From positions 9,243,504 through 9,307,503 of the forward strand of contig NC_136005.1 of the NCBI RefSeq assembly GCF_048128805.1: a stretch of DNA of 64,000 nt. The letters are read 5' to 3'. The notes beneath the pieces are model-generated. The model did no database searches, was not told the origin of the DNA, and saw only the letters and a list, made by a program, of their open reading frames with translations. The position numbers and the translations under genes were made by a program. This document shows positions 37,164-48,300 of this stretch, in pieces. This DNA is from Centroberyx gerrardi. Lineage: Eukaryota; Chordata; Actinopteri; Beryciformes; Berycidae. The first letter of the stretch is position 1. Every line of letters begins with the position of its first letter.

Positions 37164-40100
37164 TCACCCACCAAAACAAGAGTGGCCATCCCCATTGAAG
37201 CCCTGGTAGCACTGGCAGAAATAGGAGCCAATTATATTGCCACAACGAGCATTGGTGTCGCAACCATGATAACCTGATGCACATTCATTTTCATCTGGGG
37301 AGAGAGAGAGAGAACACAGAGATCCTTTTACTCAATTAAAAATTCTATTCAGTTCTATTCCGTAAACTTTATTCATCCGCACAGGGCAATTTTCGTGGCA
37401 GGCATAAAAGCATGCATTAAAATACACAAGGAAGCTGAACCAGTGTACAGGAAACTGAGTTTTCCATAGAGGGACGACAACACTAATTGCTTACCTTCGC
37501 AGTGTGTGCCGTTTCCCCGGTAACCTGGCCGGCAAACACATTTGTAACTCCCAAGCGTGTTCTCACACACACCCTGACCATCGCACACCACAGGACTCTC
37601 CTTACATTCATCCACATCTGGGACATAATGAGACAGAGAGAAGTAGGGGAAAGGGCGCACTTGAAACACTTTTAAGAACGGCACATGGGGGATTTTTATT
37701 TATTGCTGTGAAATTAGTTGTGATGAAACATTCTACTGCCAGTAAAGAAACCAACTGTCGCCAGTACAATGCTCTGATATGGGAAGATTTTTGTTGTTGA
37801 TGATTTTGTAATGACTGTGTATTGACTGTACTGAAACCTATGATTTGAACAGGACACCCACATTGTCTAATTAGGAAATTTCTAGTGAATTAAACTATTC
37901 CTCATATTGTGGGGACCCTCAAGGACTCCAGGGGGTCCCAGGACCCCACTTTGAGAACAACAGCTATAGAACATAGAGTAGCATCGATGGTCATTATCAA
38001 AACTGACATCATATATAGAGAAAAACCTGAAAACATTATCTTTCACAGCAAGAACACTGGCAAATGGGAAAGCTTGGCTAAAGCATTTGGCTGTTATCTT
38101 GACAAATTGTGCAATTATTAAGCAAGCAGTATGTGTTAAGCATAGAAAGTGTATCATACCTTGACACACAGAGTAGTCTGGACACACAGGACCTAAGAGG
38201 GACCAGAGACCAGAAGTGCAGAAGTGAAGAGGGAAAAACAAAACAAAAGGGAAAAGTCAAAAAGAAGAAGATGAAACAAAGTGTCAGATTAACAGAGCCA
38301 AAACTGGAGAGGGCCAGAAAGGAAAGGACATTCTCATCAATGTAAAGGATAAAGAGATGAGATGGGCTGGGAAAGATAAACAACCACACAGAGAAACAAA
38401 GCACAGATGCAACAAAGCAGCAGATTAAAGCGTGTTATGCCTGCAAAGCATTCAATCCTGTCAGCAGTGCTCTGGCTTATTAGGACTGGGGCAACTCAGG
38501 TATGAGGAACTCATTAGAACAGATAAAAATCTTGATCTCAAACTTAACCAGGTGTGGTGAAGCTTATGGCAGACTTACCAACACAGGCAGGGGCCTCTGC
38601 TCTGAAACCCGGCTGGCACTGGCATACAAAGCTACCAGGAGTGTTCACACACACATTCCCCAGCTCACGGCGACACTGTTCCTCAAAGCTGCACTCATCC
38701 ACATCTATAGAAAAAAACAAGGAGTTTAAATCTCTGGAGTTTAAATCTCTGTCTGTCTATTATTCAGAAACTGCATTTCCCATTTGTTGTGTTGAACTGG
38801 TATCAGTGTCAGATAAAATGCTTAAAAATGTAAAATTGTCATTGTACACCATGATACATCCACATTCCACAGTCAGGCACACCAGAGGTCAACATTGTAA
38901 ACAAAATACCCTGCATTTGGAAATCTGCCTATGTCCTCCCCCTGTAAATAACTATAGGCCTCTTTCTAAACTGCCTGTCCTTGCTCAGACACTGGAAACA
39001 TTAGTGAGTGAAGGAGTTTTTAGGCTCAGACAATATATTATTCAAGAATCAATCAGATTTTAGTTAACAACACAACAGTATAATTACAGCAGCCTTAAAG
39101 GTTGTAAATTATTTTATTGAGTCCTTGGACAATAAACACTCCTGTGCAGCTCTTTTTTATACAATGCATTTGATACTGTTGACCACACTATATTGAGGGA
39201 AATGCTTATTAGTATGGGTGTATCAGTTTTAGCTGTCAACCCGGTAACAGTTGGTTTGGATTAGTTGATGGACTTACTTTAAAATCTCTTAATGTCTGCA
39301 TGGGTGTGCCTCAGGGATCAGTACTGGGTCCTCTTTTGTTCACTATTCATATCAATAGTCTTGGTCAAAATGTGCCTAATGCATGTTTCTACTTTTATGC
39401 TGATGACATGATTATATACCATTCAAATGAGGCTCTTGAACATTTGAAAGTTGCATTTAATTTGATTCAGTCTCAGTTTTTGTGAGCTCAAGCTTGTCCT
39501 AAGTGCAGACAAAACAAAGATGTTGTTTTCAAAGCATCAGCCCAGTGTCTGTGGTTGTTAGACATGGTTTATCATGGTGCTGTGAGATTTGATACAAATT
39601 TTAAGTTCTTGACTCATCATTGCAATTTGTATGCTAGGGCTGGTTTTACTTCTCTTTCCATGCTTAGACGCAGTCACTGGCTTACTTTTATATATAAGTC
39701 CATTTTAGGGAAGCTTTTGTCATATGTATATAAACTGTGGGTCTCATTATAGTCTGAGGTCCCAAGACTCTCTTTTGCTTAACATACCCAAAGCTCCAAC
39801 AGAGCTGGAGAAAACAATCATTCATGGTTGCTGCCCCTCTGCTTTGAATATTTTGCAAAAGGACTTGAAACTTAATCAACTGGAACTCTCACTGAATTTG
39901 AAGAGATTGTCAGGTCTTTGGAACATGACTCTATTGGAAATTGCCAATGTTATTAGTAAGATGCTTGCTATGAATTCGCATTTCACTTAATCACCTGCAA
40001 CTTTCTCTCTCCCTCTCCTCTTGGTTGTCTTTCCTTCCCTCTCTGTCTCTCTCTGTCTCTCTCTCTCTCACACTTTCCTCTCACCTCCCAGCTTTCCCCT

Positions 40101-41988
40101 CCTTCCATCTCCTTCTAATTCTCTCTACTTTATTGTAGGCTACTTTTACATTTTGTTGTTCTGTATGTAATTTCCCTGTCTGCAACTTTCCATTTTGCTG
40201 CTGTCTTGGCCAGATCCCCCTTTAAAAAGAGATGGGATCTAAGCTAAATAAGATAAAAAAATAAAATAAAATGGAAAATCGACCCTCACCTACACAGCCT
40301 TGTCCATTAGGAGCCATTACATATCCCAAAGGGCAGGAGCAGGTGAAGGAGCCAGGAGTGTTTTGGCATTCAGCATTACCCTGACAGGCCTGCAGACCTG
40401 TCACTGCAGCCAGTGCACACTCATCTATATCTGTAAAACACATGAGGCAGACATGCATTATGACTAGGCATACACTGGATATGCAGAGTGGAAAAATTAA
40501 GAATTTAGCATCTGTCAAAACTCTCCATCCAACTCAGAAACGAACATGCTCTCACACACACACACACACACGAAGAATCTCTCTCTCTCTCACACACACC
40601 ACACACACACACACACTTACCCTGGCATCCGGCAGCACCAATCAGGTAACCACGGAGACAGCTACATGAGTAGGAGCCAGGGGTATTAGTGCAGTTGGCG
40701 TGGAGACCACACAGTCCTGTCCCCTCTCCTTCACACTCATCAACATCTGATAAGGAGAAAGAAGATAATAAACTGTACTAAACGCAGATCACTGCACACA
40801 ATAAGATATATAAAACATGATTCAAATGTTTGCTTTGTGTTTAAGGTGCTACATGTAACATTTGGAAACATCAATATATCATTGTCAAATTAATAGTGAT
40901 TCCTTGGTATAATTACAGTAAACAAATGAGACCATGATAATTGTCTAGACAATTGGCAGCTGCTATCTCACACATCAAATTAAGACCATATTCTCCATAA
41001 ATGCCATTACTTCCAGTTGCAAAGAGGATCTTTGCTTCTTCTGCAAAATCCGTCCCGGTGGCACACAATTGAAAGTGCAGTGTAGAAGCTAGTAGAGGCT
41101 GCCAACCCTTCTCGGCAATCATCTAATTTGTTTCCAGTAATTATATGTCTCAAAATGAATGTGTAATTAATGATTTAGTGATGTTAAAATGCTACATGTA
41201 GCACCTTTAAGCACTGATTCTGCTGAGCTCCTTCTCACCGTGACACTCTGCTCCCTCCAGAGTGAAGCCCACAGTGCAGGTGCAGTTGTCTCCATCCTCC
41301 ACCGTGCCAGAAGGACAGCCGCAGCCAGCGCTGTCGCCCAGCACCACCTGGTTCCCTGGACACGGAGGGGCAGGACTGGGGCCCGGGGAAACTGTGGTAG
41401 TGAGGAGGGCTGTTGATTTAGATGATGAGAATAAAGATGAACGTCAGGATAAGATGCCTGGCAAGTAAAAAGAGCAAGCAACAAAAGGCAAAGAAGCTCA
41501 CGTGTAGTAAGTTTGTAGCTTGGTGTAGTTTCGCTGAGATTTCCAATAGCATTCTCAATCACATGGTTCTGAAACAGAAGAGAACAGACCGAATTTTATT
41601 TATGCAGTCAGCATCCAACATGGACTTCACAGACTATTATACAAATGTTCAACACTGAAACAGGGAACTGCTGAGCCAATTTCATGATCCCTTTTACCCT
41701 TCTTCAGTGGCAGATGGATTGGTTACCACTTAATGATGCCCAGTGAATGCAAATAAGTTTAGACAATTACAGCAAAGTAGATCCAGCAGCACGCTAATGA
41801 CTATAAGACACCAGATTCTCTTGCATAGTGATGAGCGTCCTTGTTCCCCCGTCACTTGCCTGGCTGTTGGTGAACTGTGCCTCAGGGTGTTTCAGGACCT
41901 CGTTTTCATTGTCCGGGGGGCTGGTCACAGGCTCTGCTGCAGACAAAACCACCAGCAGAGCTGACAGGAGAGTCCAGAGGTGAGTCAT
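28726..41988 (-). CDS. Secreted multi-EGF protein (about 770 aa), orthologue not recognised
   Basis: Likely an extracellular or matrix protein that binds calcium and partners through EGF modules; the ligand is unknown. Exons, 5' to 3' on the minus strand: 41988-41860, 41568-41502, 41391-41239, 40746-40621, 40430-40290, 38704-38579, 38192-38160, 37617-37495, 37294-37172, 36981-36859, 35954-35832, 35450-35328, 34530-34405, 33647-33519, 33332-33240, 32214-32119, 31680-31585, 31258-31163, 30571-30470, 30367-30262, 28804-28726. The sum is 2,313 nt, divisible by three. Layout: signal peptide 1-19 ([16 protein letters not shown]), acidic linker, Cys-rich 70-115, ten cbEGF-type domains about 117-548 (mostly D-[VI]-D-E-C or D-E-N-E-C starts), six short C-x3-C-x2-G-G-type EGFs about 549-745, basic tail. 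Internal EGF exons are phase 1-1. No transmembrane helix, CUB, VWD or EMI domain is seen. It recalls MEGF6, SCUBE or SVEP1 pieces but matches none in full. Confidence 0.8.
28890..29125. repeat. Segment shared with 45,465-45,695
   Basis: About 230 bases align with the DNA upstream of the last ghrhr exon: attgctt(c/t)ctggta, atgctgtttgt(a/g)caaacta, gtgatctaa(c/t)tta, atatttttat(g/a)ccatgg occur in the same order in both. It is either a dispersed repeat or an old duplication. Confidence 0.75.
29591..30113. mobile_element. MITE in the last intron of the EGF gene
   Basis: The left end ttaaaggtgcgataagtaat and the right end attacttactgcccctttaa are inverted repeats. Length is about 520 bp, with no coding capacity. 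The TTAA or TTTAA flanks are shared by the terminal repeats, so the exact target duplication is unclear. Confidence 0.65.
30262..33332 (-). CDS. Six tandem short EGF domains, one per exon
   Basis: Exons 33332-33240, 32214-32119, 31680-31585, 31258-31163, 30571-30470 and 30367-30262 each encode one six-cysteine module, C-x3-C-x2-[GY]-G-x-C-x5-C-x-C-x-P-x-G-x2-G-x2-C. They start in phase 1, and all but the last end in phase 1. The last ends in phase 2, marking the end of the module series. These modules lack the D-x-D-E-C calcium signature and resemble those at the C-termini of WIF1 and SVEP1. Confidence 0.85.
31683..31743. repeat. (GA)n microsatellite
   Basis: About 30 GA units directly beside the acceptor of the EGF exon 31,585-31,680. 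On the transcribed strand the intron therefore ends in a long CT run that serves as polypyrimidine tract. Confidence 0.9.
31846..31990. repeat. Dispersed repeat, caactcaaactttattgtcg type
   Basis: The opening aaactttattgtcgcacaag, followed by ggaaattttggtttgcagca, is related to the repeats at 17,166 and 47,190. Confidence 0.5.
32799..33146. mobile_element. Long-inverted-repeat MITE with TTAA flanks (copy 2)
   Basis: It has the same ends and about 75-bp arms as 3,301-3,917 but a shorter centre (348 bp in all). TTAA is present at 32795-32798 and 33147-33150. It lies in an intron of the EGF gene. The central sequence is inverted relative to copy 1. Confidence 0.8.
33519..40746 (-). CDS. Calcium-binding-type EGF domain series
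   Basis: Ten exons of 123-141 nt (40746-40621, 40430-40290, 38704-38579, 37617-37495, 37294-37172, 36981-36859, 35954-35832, 35450-35328, 34530-34405, 33647-33519), each one domain, phase 1 at both ends. Eight begin D-[VI]-D-E-C and one D-E-N-E-C. Several keep the Asp/Asn hydroxylation consensus (for example [20 protein letters not shown]). The ninth starts N-V-T-S-C, so calcium binding there is doubtful. Domains five and later switch to the C-x3-C spacing with G-G-x-C seen in SCUBE/MEGF6-like repeats. Confidence 0.85.
34959..35266. mobile_element. MITE, aaggtgctacatgta family, copy 1
   Basis: The left end aaaagtgctatgtggaacaa and the right end ctacatgtagcacctt are eroded inverted repeats. 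The inner atcaatatatcattgtcaaa-type sequence is shared with 40,843-41,207, and a truncated third piece lies near 34,775-34,830. Confidence 0.6.
36826..36850. repeat. (TTTC)n microsatellite
   Basis: About six ttct/tttc units next to the donor side of the EGF exon 36,859-36,981. Confidence 0.85.
38160..38192 (-). CDS. 33-nt microexon of the EGF gene
   Basis: Bounded by cctcttag and gtatga, the exon encodes [10 protein letters not shown] in phase 1-1 between the third and fourth cbEGF exons. It adds eleven residues with two cysteines without disturbing frame. Alternative skipping would also be frame-neutral. Confidence 0.6.
38870..40265 (+). mobile_element. LINE fragment in the EGF gene intron
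   Basis: Broken frames encode reverse-transcriptase blocks: N-N-Y-R-P-L-S at 38,946, [10 protein letters not shown] at 39,303 and Y-A-D-D at about 39,398, then the tail of the domain. The 3' end ctaagctaaataagataaaa at about 40,240 is a characteristic LINE terminus. It is antisense to the host gene and not functional. Confidence 0.75.
40843..41207. mobile_element. MITE, aaggtgctacatgta family, copy 2
   Basis: The ends AAGGTGCTACATGTAACATT and AAATGCTACATGTAGCACCT are inverted repeats of about 20 bp. The element is 365 bp, without coding capacity, in the intron between the Cys-rich exon and the first cbEGF exon. Confidence 0.7.
41860..41988 (-). CDS. First coding exon of the EGF gene: signal peptide, GC donor
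   Basis: The ATG at 41,988 follows an acceptor at 41,992-41,994 and starts [12 protein letters not shown], a typical secretory signal with likely cleavage near A-A-E. Coding ends at C-A-G followed by gcaagt, a textbook GC-type donor. Reading past it would give a short frame that stops. The next exon joins in phase 0. Confidence 0.7.
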
Positions 41989-42549
41989 CACCTGAATCTA
42001 TGGGGACAGGTATACTGTGTGGCTATTAATTTAGAAGCAGGGCAAAAAAGAACAGGGCAGAGCAGAGGTTAATAATGCATAAAATAGCTGCAACGATGTG
42101 AGACAATTAAAGGTTACCGAGTTCAGTGAAACTTAACTCACATAAATTGTTCTCTGACAGTCACACCAGTCATATAGTTCACGTCTAGACATGTAAAACA
42201 ACACTGGGGTGAAGGGATAAAGGCACCCTGTTATTAAGTTAACCATCGTTTACCCCCTGGGCTGTCTGCGCAGAACAAAAGAAACTTACAGCCCTACGTA
42301 GGCTATTATAACTAGAGTGAGTTTTGTGCGGTTTAAAGACAAAATAATATGAGAAGTTAAGAGTTGTGAGCGCGATGTTTATAAAAACTTTGCCCATTTT
42401 GAGTTGTGTACGGAGAGGGAACTCTGTGAAACCATATGAAACACAGCTGTAGGACTATAATGCGTTTCTATTTTAGCCTCCATGTGCAAGTTCTGCAAAG
42501 ACGAACTAAGCTGTAGCCTATAAAAAGTGTAATAAACTTTGTCACTTAC

Positions 42550-42870
42550 CCTGGTTAAATTTACTCGCGTAAATAAAAGCGGCTTTGTGTCACCTGGAGG
42601 GAGAGAGAGAGATTTCCAGTTGCCAAAATGCACTTCCTCCACTGTCTCCAGATGCGGGCTTGTTATGGAGAAATCAGCCGCAAGCCAGCCCAGCACGGGG
42701 GGCTGTACTGCAGTGACTCCACATCCTGCCCAGGAATCCTGCACTTCCCATTCCACAAATCCCAAACGACCGCAGAACAGGAACAACAAATACCCCAAAT
42801 CCCCCTCCTTAAGTGCTGCTTGAGAGGCCGAAGATGCCCCTTCTTTGAACCCTGAACTGGAGGTCATAAA
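42550..42870 (-). promoter_or_regulatory. Probable 5' UTR exon and promoter region of the EGF gene
   Basis: A strong donor gtaagtgac starts at 42,549 and can splice to the acceptor at 41,994, six bases before the ATG. The 320 bases upstream are GC-richer than their surroundings. The exact start of transcription cannot be seen, and no clear TATA box was found. Confidence 0.4.
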
Positions 42871-44811
42871 CTAGTCATTGTGAATGGGAGGTCGGTCAAG
42901 CAAGGAGGTTCAAAGCCCCTGTGACATAAGAGACTTCACTCAAGGCCAGAAGAAAAATAACTAGAGTAATGTATTTTGTTTGCAGAACAAAGGGAATTCC
43001 CACATTAAAAATGAAGTCAAAAGGCCACATGGTGGCAGAAGGTGACTCCTCTTGACAGTCCACCTGCCTGGGGCTGGATTCACCAAAGTGCCCTTAAGAT
43101 AAATCTTAATAAGTTAGGCTACCAAAGAAGAAATATTAGCAAGTTCTACCCAAATAGAAGAACTTTAATTCCTCTATCTTATCTTGGTTTCTCACCCATG
43201 AACTCCTCAGATAGGCCTATCAAGCATAAAACGATTATATTTTCAGTCATTTAAATTAGCCAGTTTGACGACAGCACTCGCGCGACCTGTGACGTTGACG
43301 GTATTACAAAACATTTAAATAACGGTTAATGTTAGCAAGCTTAACAATTAAATTATAAGCTTAAAATGTAACAGTTAAGGTACAGTAATTAAAACTATTA
43401 ATACCGTAACTGTCTAAAATGTGTGTCTAAATGCAACAATTGCAACACTTTTAAGACATTTAAGACAGTTATAGGCCTTATGAACCTAGATTTATATGTA
43501 GGCCTACGTTTTTTCTTTGGAAGCAAAATACGGAAGAACTACTACTTTTCTCAGCTTCTTTCTTGAGATGAAACATATAGACATTTCAGTTTTTTCTTGC
43601 AGTCACTCACAATAACGCCAAAGTTAAAACACACAGCTTTATTAGCCTACAATAATTCTGAAAAAGACAATCCAGTATCAGCACATGTTGTAGCAATATG
43701 GACCAGATGGTATCTGCATTGCATATGTAGCCACAGTCAATTTCATGGTTTTAGCTTCCATCGCTGATTTATGGTTTTGTAGCTGCTGGCCCATATAGCT
43801 CCCTGTGAGAATGAGGTTGAGAGAGCACAATGAAGCCTAGTAAAATACTTTAACTTCACAGGAACCCGTTATCATACAGAAAGGAAGGCATTGGAGCAAC
43901 ACAGAAAGAGGCAAAAGCAGCAACACCCAAATACACCAAGAGAGAAAAATACCGGTGAAACAAACACAGTCTGATGCTGATCAGTTTCTACAATCTGTTT
44001 ACGGAAAATGATTAATTCTGGTGATGCATCAAATGGATTTCACTGTAGCAACATCATGGTGCCTAGGGCTGGGCAATAATTCAGTATTGTTTATCACTTC
44101 TCATTCATATTGGGATGAATTAATGATACTGAGTTATTATGATACACAATTCTGTTGTCTAAATTAAAAACCAAACACTAATTAAAATCTCTGACAAATG
44201 AGATCTGAAACAAATTAGGGAATATTATTTTCAAATTTAGTTTTTTCATACTTTATATTACCATGCAATTCAAAGTGATGAACATCAATTTAAGTATTTA
44301 ACATGTGATTTTGCATATGTTAGTCATATATTGATATCGAAATAACTTTTTAGGATTATTGTGATATTCATTTTGTTCATATCACCCAGCCCTACGCTGA
44401 AGAGCAAATGGCAGAGGAGGTTCAGAGATTTTTTCACACTGCTGGAGTAGGCTAGACCATGTTGCACAACACAGCACAATGGATAGGCCTAACCCTTAAA
44501 GTATACAGCATTAGTCCAGCGATTCTCAGCCATCGAGGCCTGCAGGTTTTCATTCCAACCAAACACTACAGCAGCCGATTTCACTGATCAGTTCCCCCAC
44601 TCTGGCTGAAGGTGTGCAAGTCAGTGAAATGGGCTGTTGTACACTTTGGTTGGAACTAAAACACACTCCTGGGCCTCGATGGCACATGGTTGAGAAGCAC
44701 TGGCACTGTGTAGCCTTGTACTGTATAGCCGCTTAGAGAAGATGGCACACACAGAAGCAATTGTCTGTGAAAGTTCAGTCTGTGGAAGTCTTTTAGGAAG
44801 AAGATGAAGGC
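42871..44811. other. Intergenic region between the EGF gene and ghrhr
   Basis: No gene found. It holds the MITE at 44,064-44,394 and otherwise unremarkable AT-rich DNA. Confidence 0.55.
44064..44394. mobile_element. MITE with TAGGGCTGGGC ends
   Basis: The left end tagggctgggcaataa and the right end atatcacccagccctа-type sequence are inverted repeats 331 bp apart. No clean target duplication is visible. An eroded relative lies at about 53,290-53,566. Confidence 0.65.
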
Positions 44812-45258
44812 CACAGAACTTGAATGGATAGAACGGTCCTTCCACTGTTTGCCATTATGGAATTTTAAGGGTTAGTTGCTATGGTGACTGACAACGCAAG
44901 TCTGGGCATTAAGGCCATAAAGTATGTCACACTGTGCAGATGTGTCTGTTGCACAAGTGCTTATACTGTCAAAACTCAACCGAAAGCTGACATTAGTGAC
45001 AAGAGTAATGTAGCATTATCAAAACTTCTCTCGCTAGCTCTGCTACTCAACATTAGCATATTAGCAATCCATGGCAGAAAGACGACAGGGAAGTTCCTTT
45101 GGTTCTTGCTGCAAAACCTCTCACCCCAGCAACTTGCCGTAAGTCGGTTTATATGGAAGCTAGCCCAATGGTTCTCATAAAAACGGCCGCCGCTGCCTGC
45201 AACTATCCTGGAACGGTGATTTGAATGGGAATGACTGTTCTATCCATTGAGTTCTGTG
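44812..45258. mobile_element. hAT-like MITE in the 3' UTR of ghrhr
   Basis: The ends CACAGAACTTGAATGGATAG and its inverted copy bound 447 bp. Flanks atgaaggc (44804-44811) and gtgaaggc (45259-45266) match at 7 of 8 positions. The inside matches the edges of the element at 13,094-15,327. It begins 22 bases after the receptor stop codon, so it probably lies in or truncates the 3' UTR. Confidence 0.8.
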
Positions 45259-45280
45259 GTGAAGGCTCGTCAGGATGGGA

Positions 45281-45382
45281 CTAAAAGGGAGTGTCCATCT
45301 GGCTGCCCTTGGCCCCGGGCGATACCACCCCATAGCTGCTCTCCTGCCACCGCAGCCACTGCATGTGCATCTCTTTCTGGAC
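45281..45382 (-). CDS. ghrhr: Last coding exon of ghrhr
   Basis: After the tgtgacag acceptor it encodes [12 protein letters not shown] and ends Q-M-D-T-P-F-stop (TAG). The intracellular tail is about 33 residues and Ser-poor. The MITE lies 14 bp (counting the target duplication) beyond the stop. Confidence 0.8.
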   Translation of the reverse strand, partial: VQKEMHMQWLRWQESSYGVVSPGAKGSQMDTPF

Positions 45383-48300
45383 CTGTCACAACAAGGCACA
45401 CACACGCAGAGAGACATCAATTGGCGCGTTCTCCCCGGGGAATGCAATTTTCATCAACACTTAGACATTTAATTGCTTTCTGGTAGAGAGAAAATAAGTC
45501 GTATCCTTGCAGTGATTGGCTACATGCTGTTTGTGCAAACTAATGTGATGTTGCTGTCACAAGTCATGCTATTGTTATTTTTTGTGATCTAATTTATTAT
45601 CTTATGTATGTTTTCTTTACATTTTAATCATTTAGTTGTCCTCAAATTTGTATTGTAAAAAAAAAGCATTTCATTTAATATTTTTATACCATGGTGCCAT
45701 TTGCTTTGGACAAAGAATTCAGATGACAAAGTCTGGGGCTGATTTCCTTAGTCGACTAATTAGTTATTAAGGGTTAAGTCGACTAAGCTATTTATTGAGT
45801 ACATTAATGGGCTATCAATGCTATTTTTCACTGAATTGCTTATTTACTTTCTGATTGCATCTCTGGTATCAGAACAATATTCACAAATAGGCATTTGTCT
45901 TCACTGATAAACAATAGCTCTAAAGGTCAGATTGAACAATTGTTTGTATTAGCAGGCGGAAAGCAATGTAGAAGCAGTTTTGCAGAAATGTAAATTGACT
46001 ATTCCATTAGTCTATTAGATAAAATGCGATGACTTTAGTAGGTGTCATCCCTATGACAGTCAGAAAAAAAGAAGGTCTAGGGTTGGCCTCAGATTTATCT
46101 CAGTGACTACATAAGCGCTCAAGGTATTTCCCTTATGTAATGAGAGAAAGAGGCAGTGGCAAATCATTTCACCCCTGACAATCAGGCTTTCCCTATAAAG
46201 AAGGACATAAACCACCTCAATATGCAGTATCCCCTATTAGCATATGATCTGGGTACACTGATTTATTACACAACAGAGAAATTATTTGCACTATCTGTTA
46301 AATATTTTACATTACAGTATAACACATGCTTGAGAGTGTGTGTGTCCCAAGTGGCTTGTACTGACCTCTTGATTGAGAAAGCAATAGAGAATTGCTACAA
46401 GAAGCCCCTGTAAGAGAGACGGTTTCAATAAGTAACATTTTCAAAACAACACATCTGCTGCAGGCCCATTCAGCATCATTAAAACATTGCTCTTCCAAAA
46501 GTATAGTTTGAATGTCAGATACACACAATTATAAAATGAAGGTTGAAATGTTGAAAAATGAGCTGTGACATTCAAAACAGGTTAGGAAAATCTATTATGT
46601 ATTGCTCACACACACACAGCCCGCACACAAGAGTGGAACAACTCTGAATACATTTATAACTAAATAATGAGCTTGCCGTAAGCAATGAATGGGTTGGTCT
46701 AGAGGAGAAGCCTGTAAACTCCCCTGCCTTTCCTTTCATCTTTACAGTGAAAGATGCAGAATGACACTGATGTTAGTTGTTTTATCCCTTTAACGATCAA
46801 AGCCTCCGTTACAGCTAATTAGCCGCTATTGTAACCGGTGGATTTCATACTGATGCGTATTTAAAATGAACTCTTGAAGACGGGGGACAAGAACAAAAGC
46901 TTATTTAGCGAGGTGGCAAGTAAAACAGCTTGTGCCACATGTGAGGTAAGTGGAGGAAGCCATTCAAGTTTTGTATGGTCGCGTGTCTCAGAAATGCAGC
47001 CGCCCCTTCCTTCCCCAGCCTCCTTCACATTCCCACCAACGCAGCGCTGCTAGGCCCCTCCCACATTCCTCAGAAAGCCTTGGGTGGTAATCATGCAACT
47101 GAGTGCTGTCTGGTCCACCAACTAAGACTGTTAATGACTGTTTGATGATCTTTGTTGAGTATTTATGAAGCCCTGACTCAATTAAATTCAATTAAATTAA
47201 ATTCAATTCAAGTGTATTATCCCCGAGGGGAAATTGTTGTGGCAGCCAGATGCATAAAAAGACACACAATACATAAAGAAACACACTCCTGCTGCCAGTC
47301 CCTACAAGAGCAGCGCCCATCTCAGCCATAACAGCGATTTTGGCTTAGATTACATTTGACCGATCCTACAGGAATGTCTACAGAGGAATCAAGCCGAGGA
47401 AATCTCAGTTCATCAGGACAGAAAAAGAAGGCACGACTAGGCTTACAAAAGAAGAAGGAAGCTCTCAATACTATCTGAGACTGAGAGAACTAGCAGTGAC
47501 TACATTTCAGTCCGACAACAAGCAGGGCATGACAATAGGGAACTTCCCCTCCTGGAGGAAACCTAGAAATCAGAGCCTACAGGTGGATGCTGGGGTGGAG
47601 GTGGGGATGATGAAATGTTGTGGTGAGCAGCAGCAATGATTGTCAGTCTGAGTAGAGTAGCAGCAGCATAGGCGAAGCAAAAAGGTGAGCAAGTGCATTT
47701 GGTAGCTTAAATAGACCCCCTTATTGGTGTTGGATATGAGTTGCCATGAGTGGTGTGTGTGTCACGTGTCTTGCAGCGAGACTCGAGTTGTCTGCCTGAA
47801 ATATAGCTTCGCAGGCTTCGCTTCATGAATATAACTTTGAATAGTGTATGGAATGATATGCATAAATGTGCAGAAAGCAAAGATTTAGTCTTACATTCTC
47901 TGATAAAAATTGTACTCTAATTGACTGTCCATTGGAAGCCGGTAATGTGTAGAATTAGATGCATTTATCTTCATTACTTAGGCTTCGCTCCCATGACCAT
48001 TAAACAGATTTTACAGCAATTAAGCACATTTTATCTTCAGGGTAAACTGTCAGATGCAAAATATATAACAGATTCCATTATGGGTATGTGTGGGAGTGTG
48101 TGTGTGTGTTTTTTGGCGGTGCTTGTGCATGTACAATATGTGGGATGAGATGGTTGTTTGGATGTTGTGTGTATTTTTTGATGTGTGTACCTGAAAGGAT
48201 CCCATGCAGAGCTCGATACAGAGGCGCAGGTTCACATTGAAGTAGTCAGGCAGAAAATTAAAGAACATGTAGTGGGTTCCAAACAGAGGGATCAGGAGGA

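Noticed and set aside
42379-42867. 162-codon open frame on the minus strand
   Set aside because: It runs through the splice donor at 42,549, has no domain and lies where the 5' UTR exon of the EGF gene is expected. Treated as chance.
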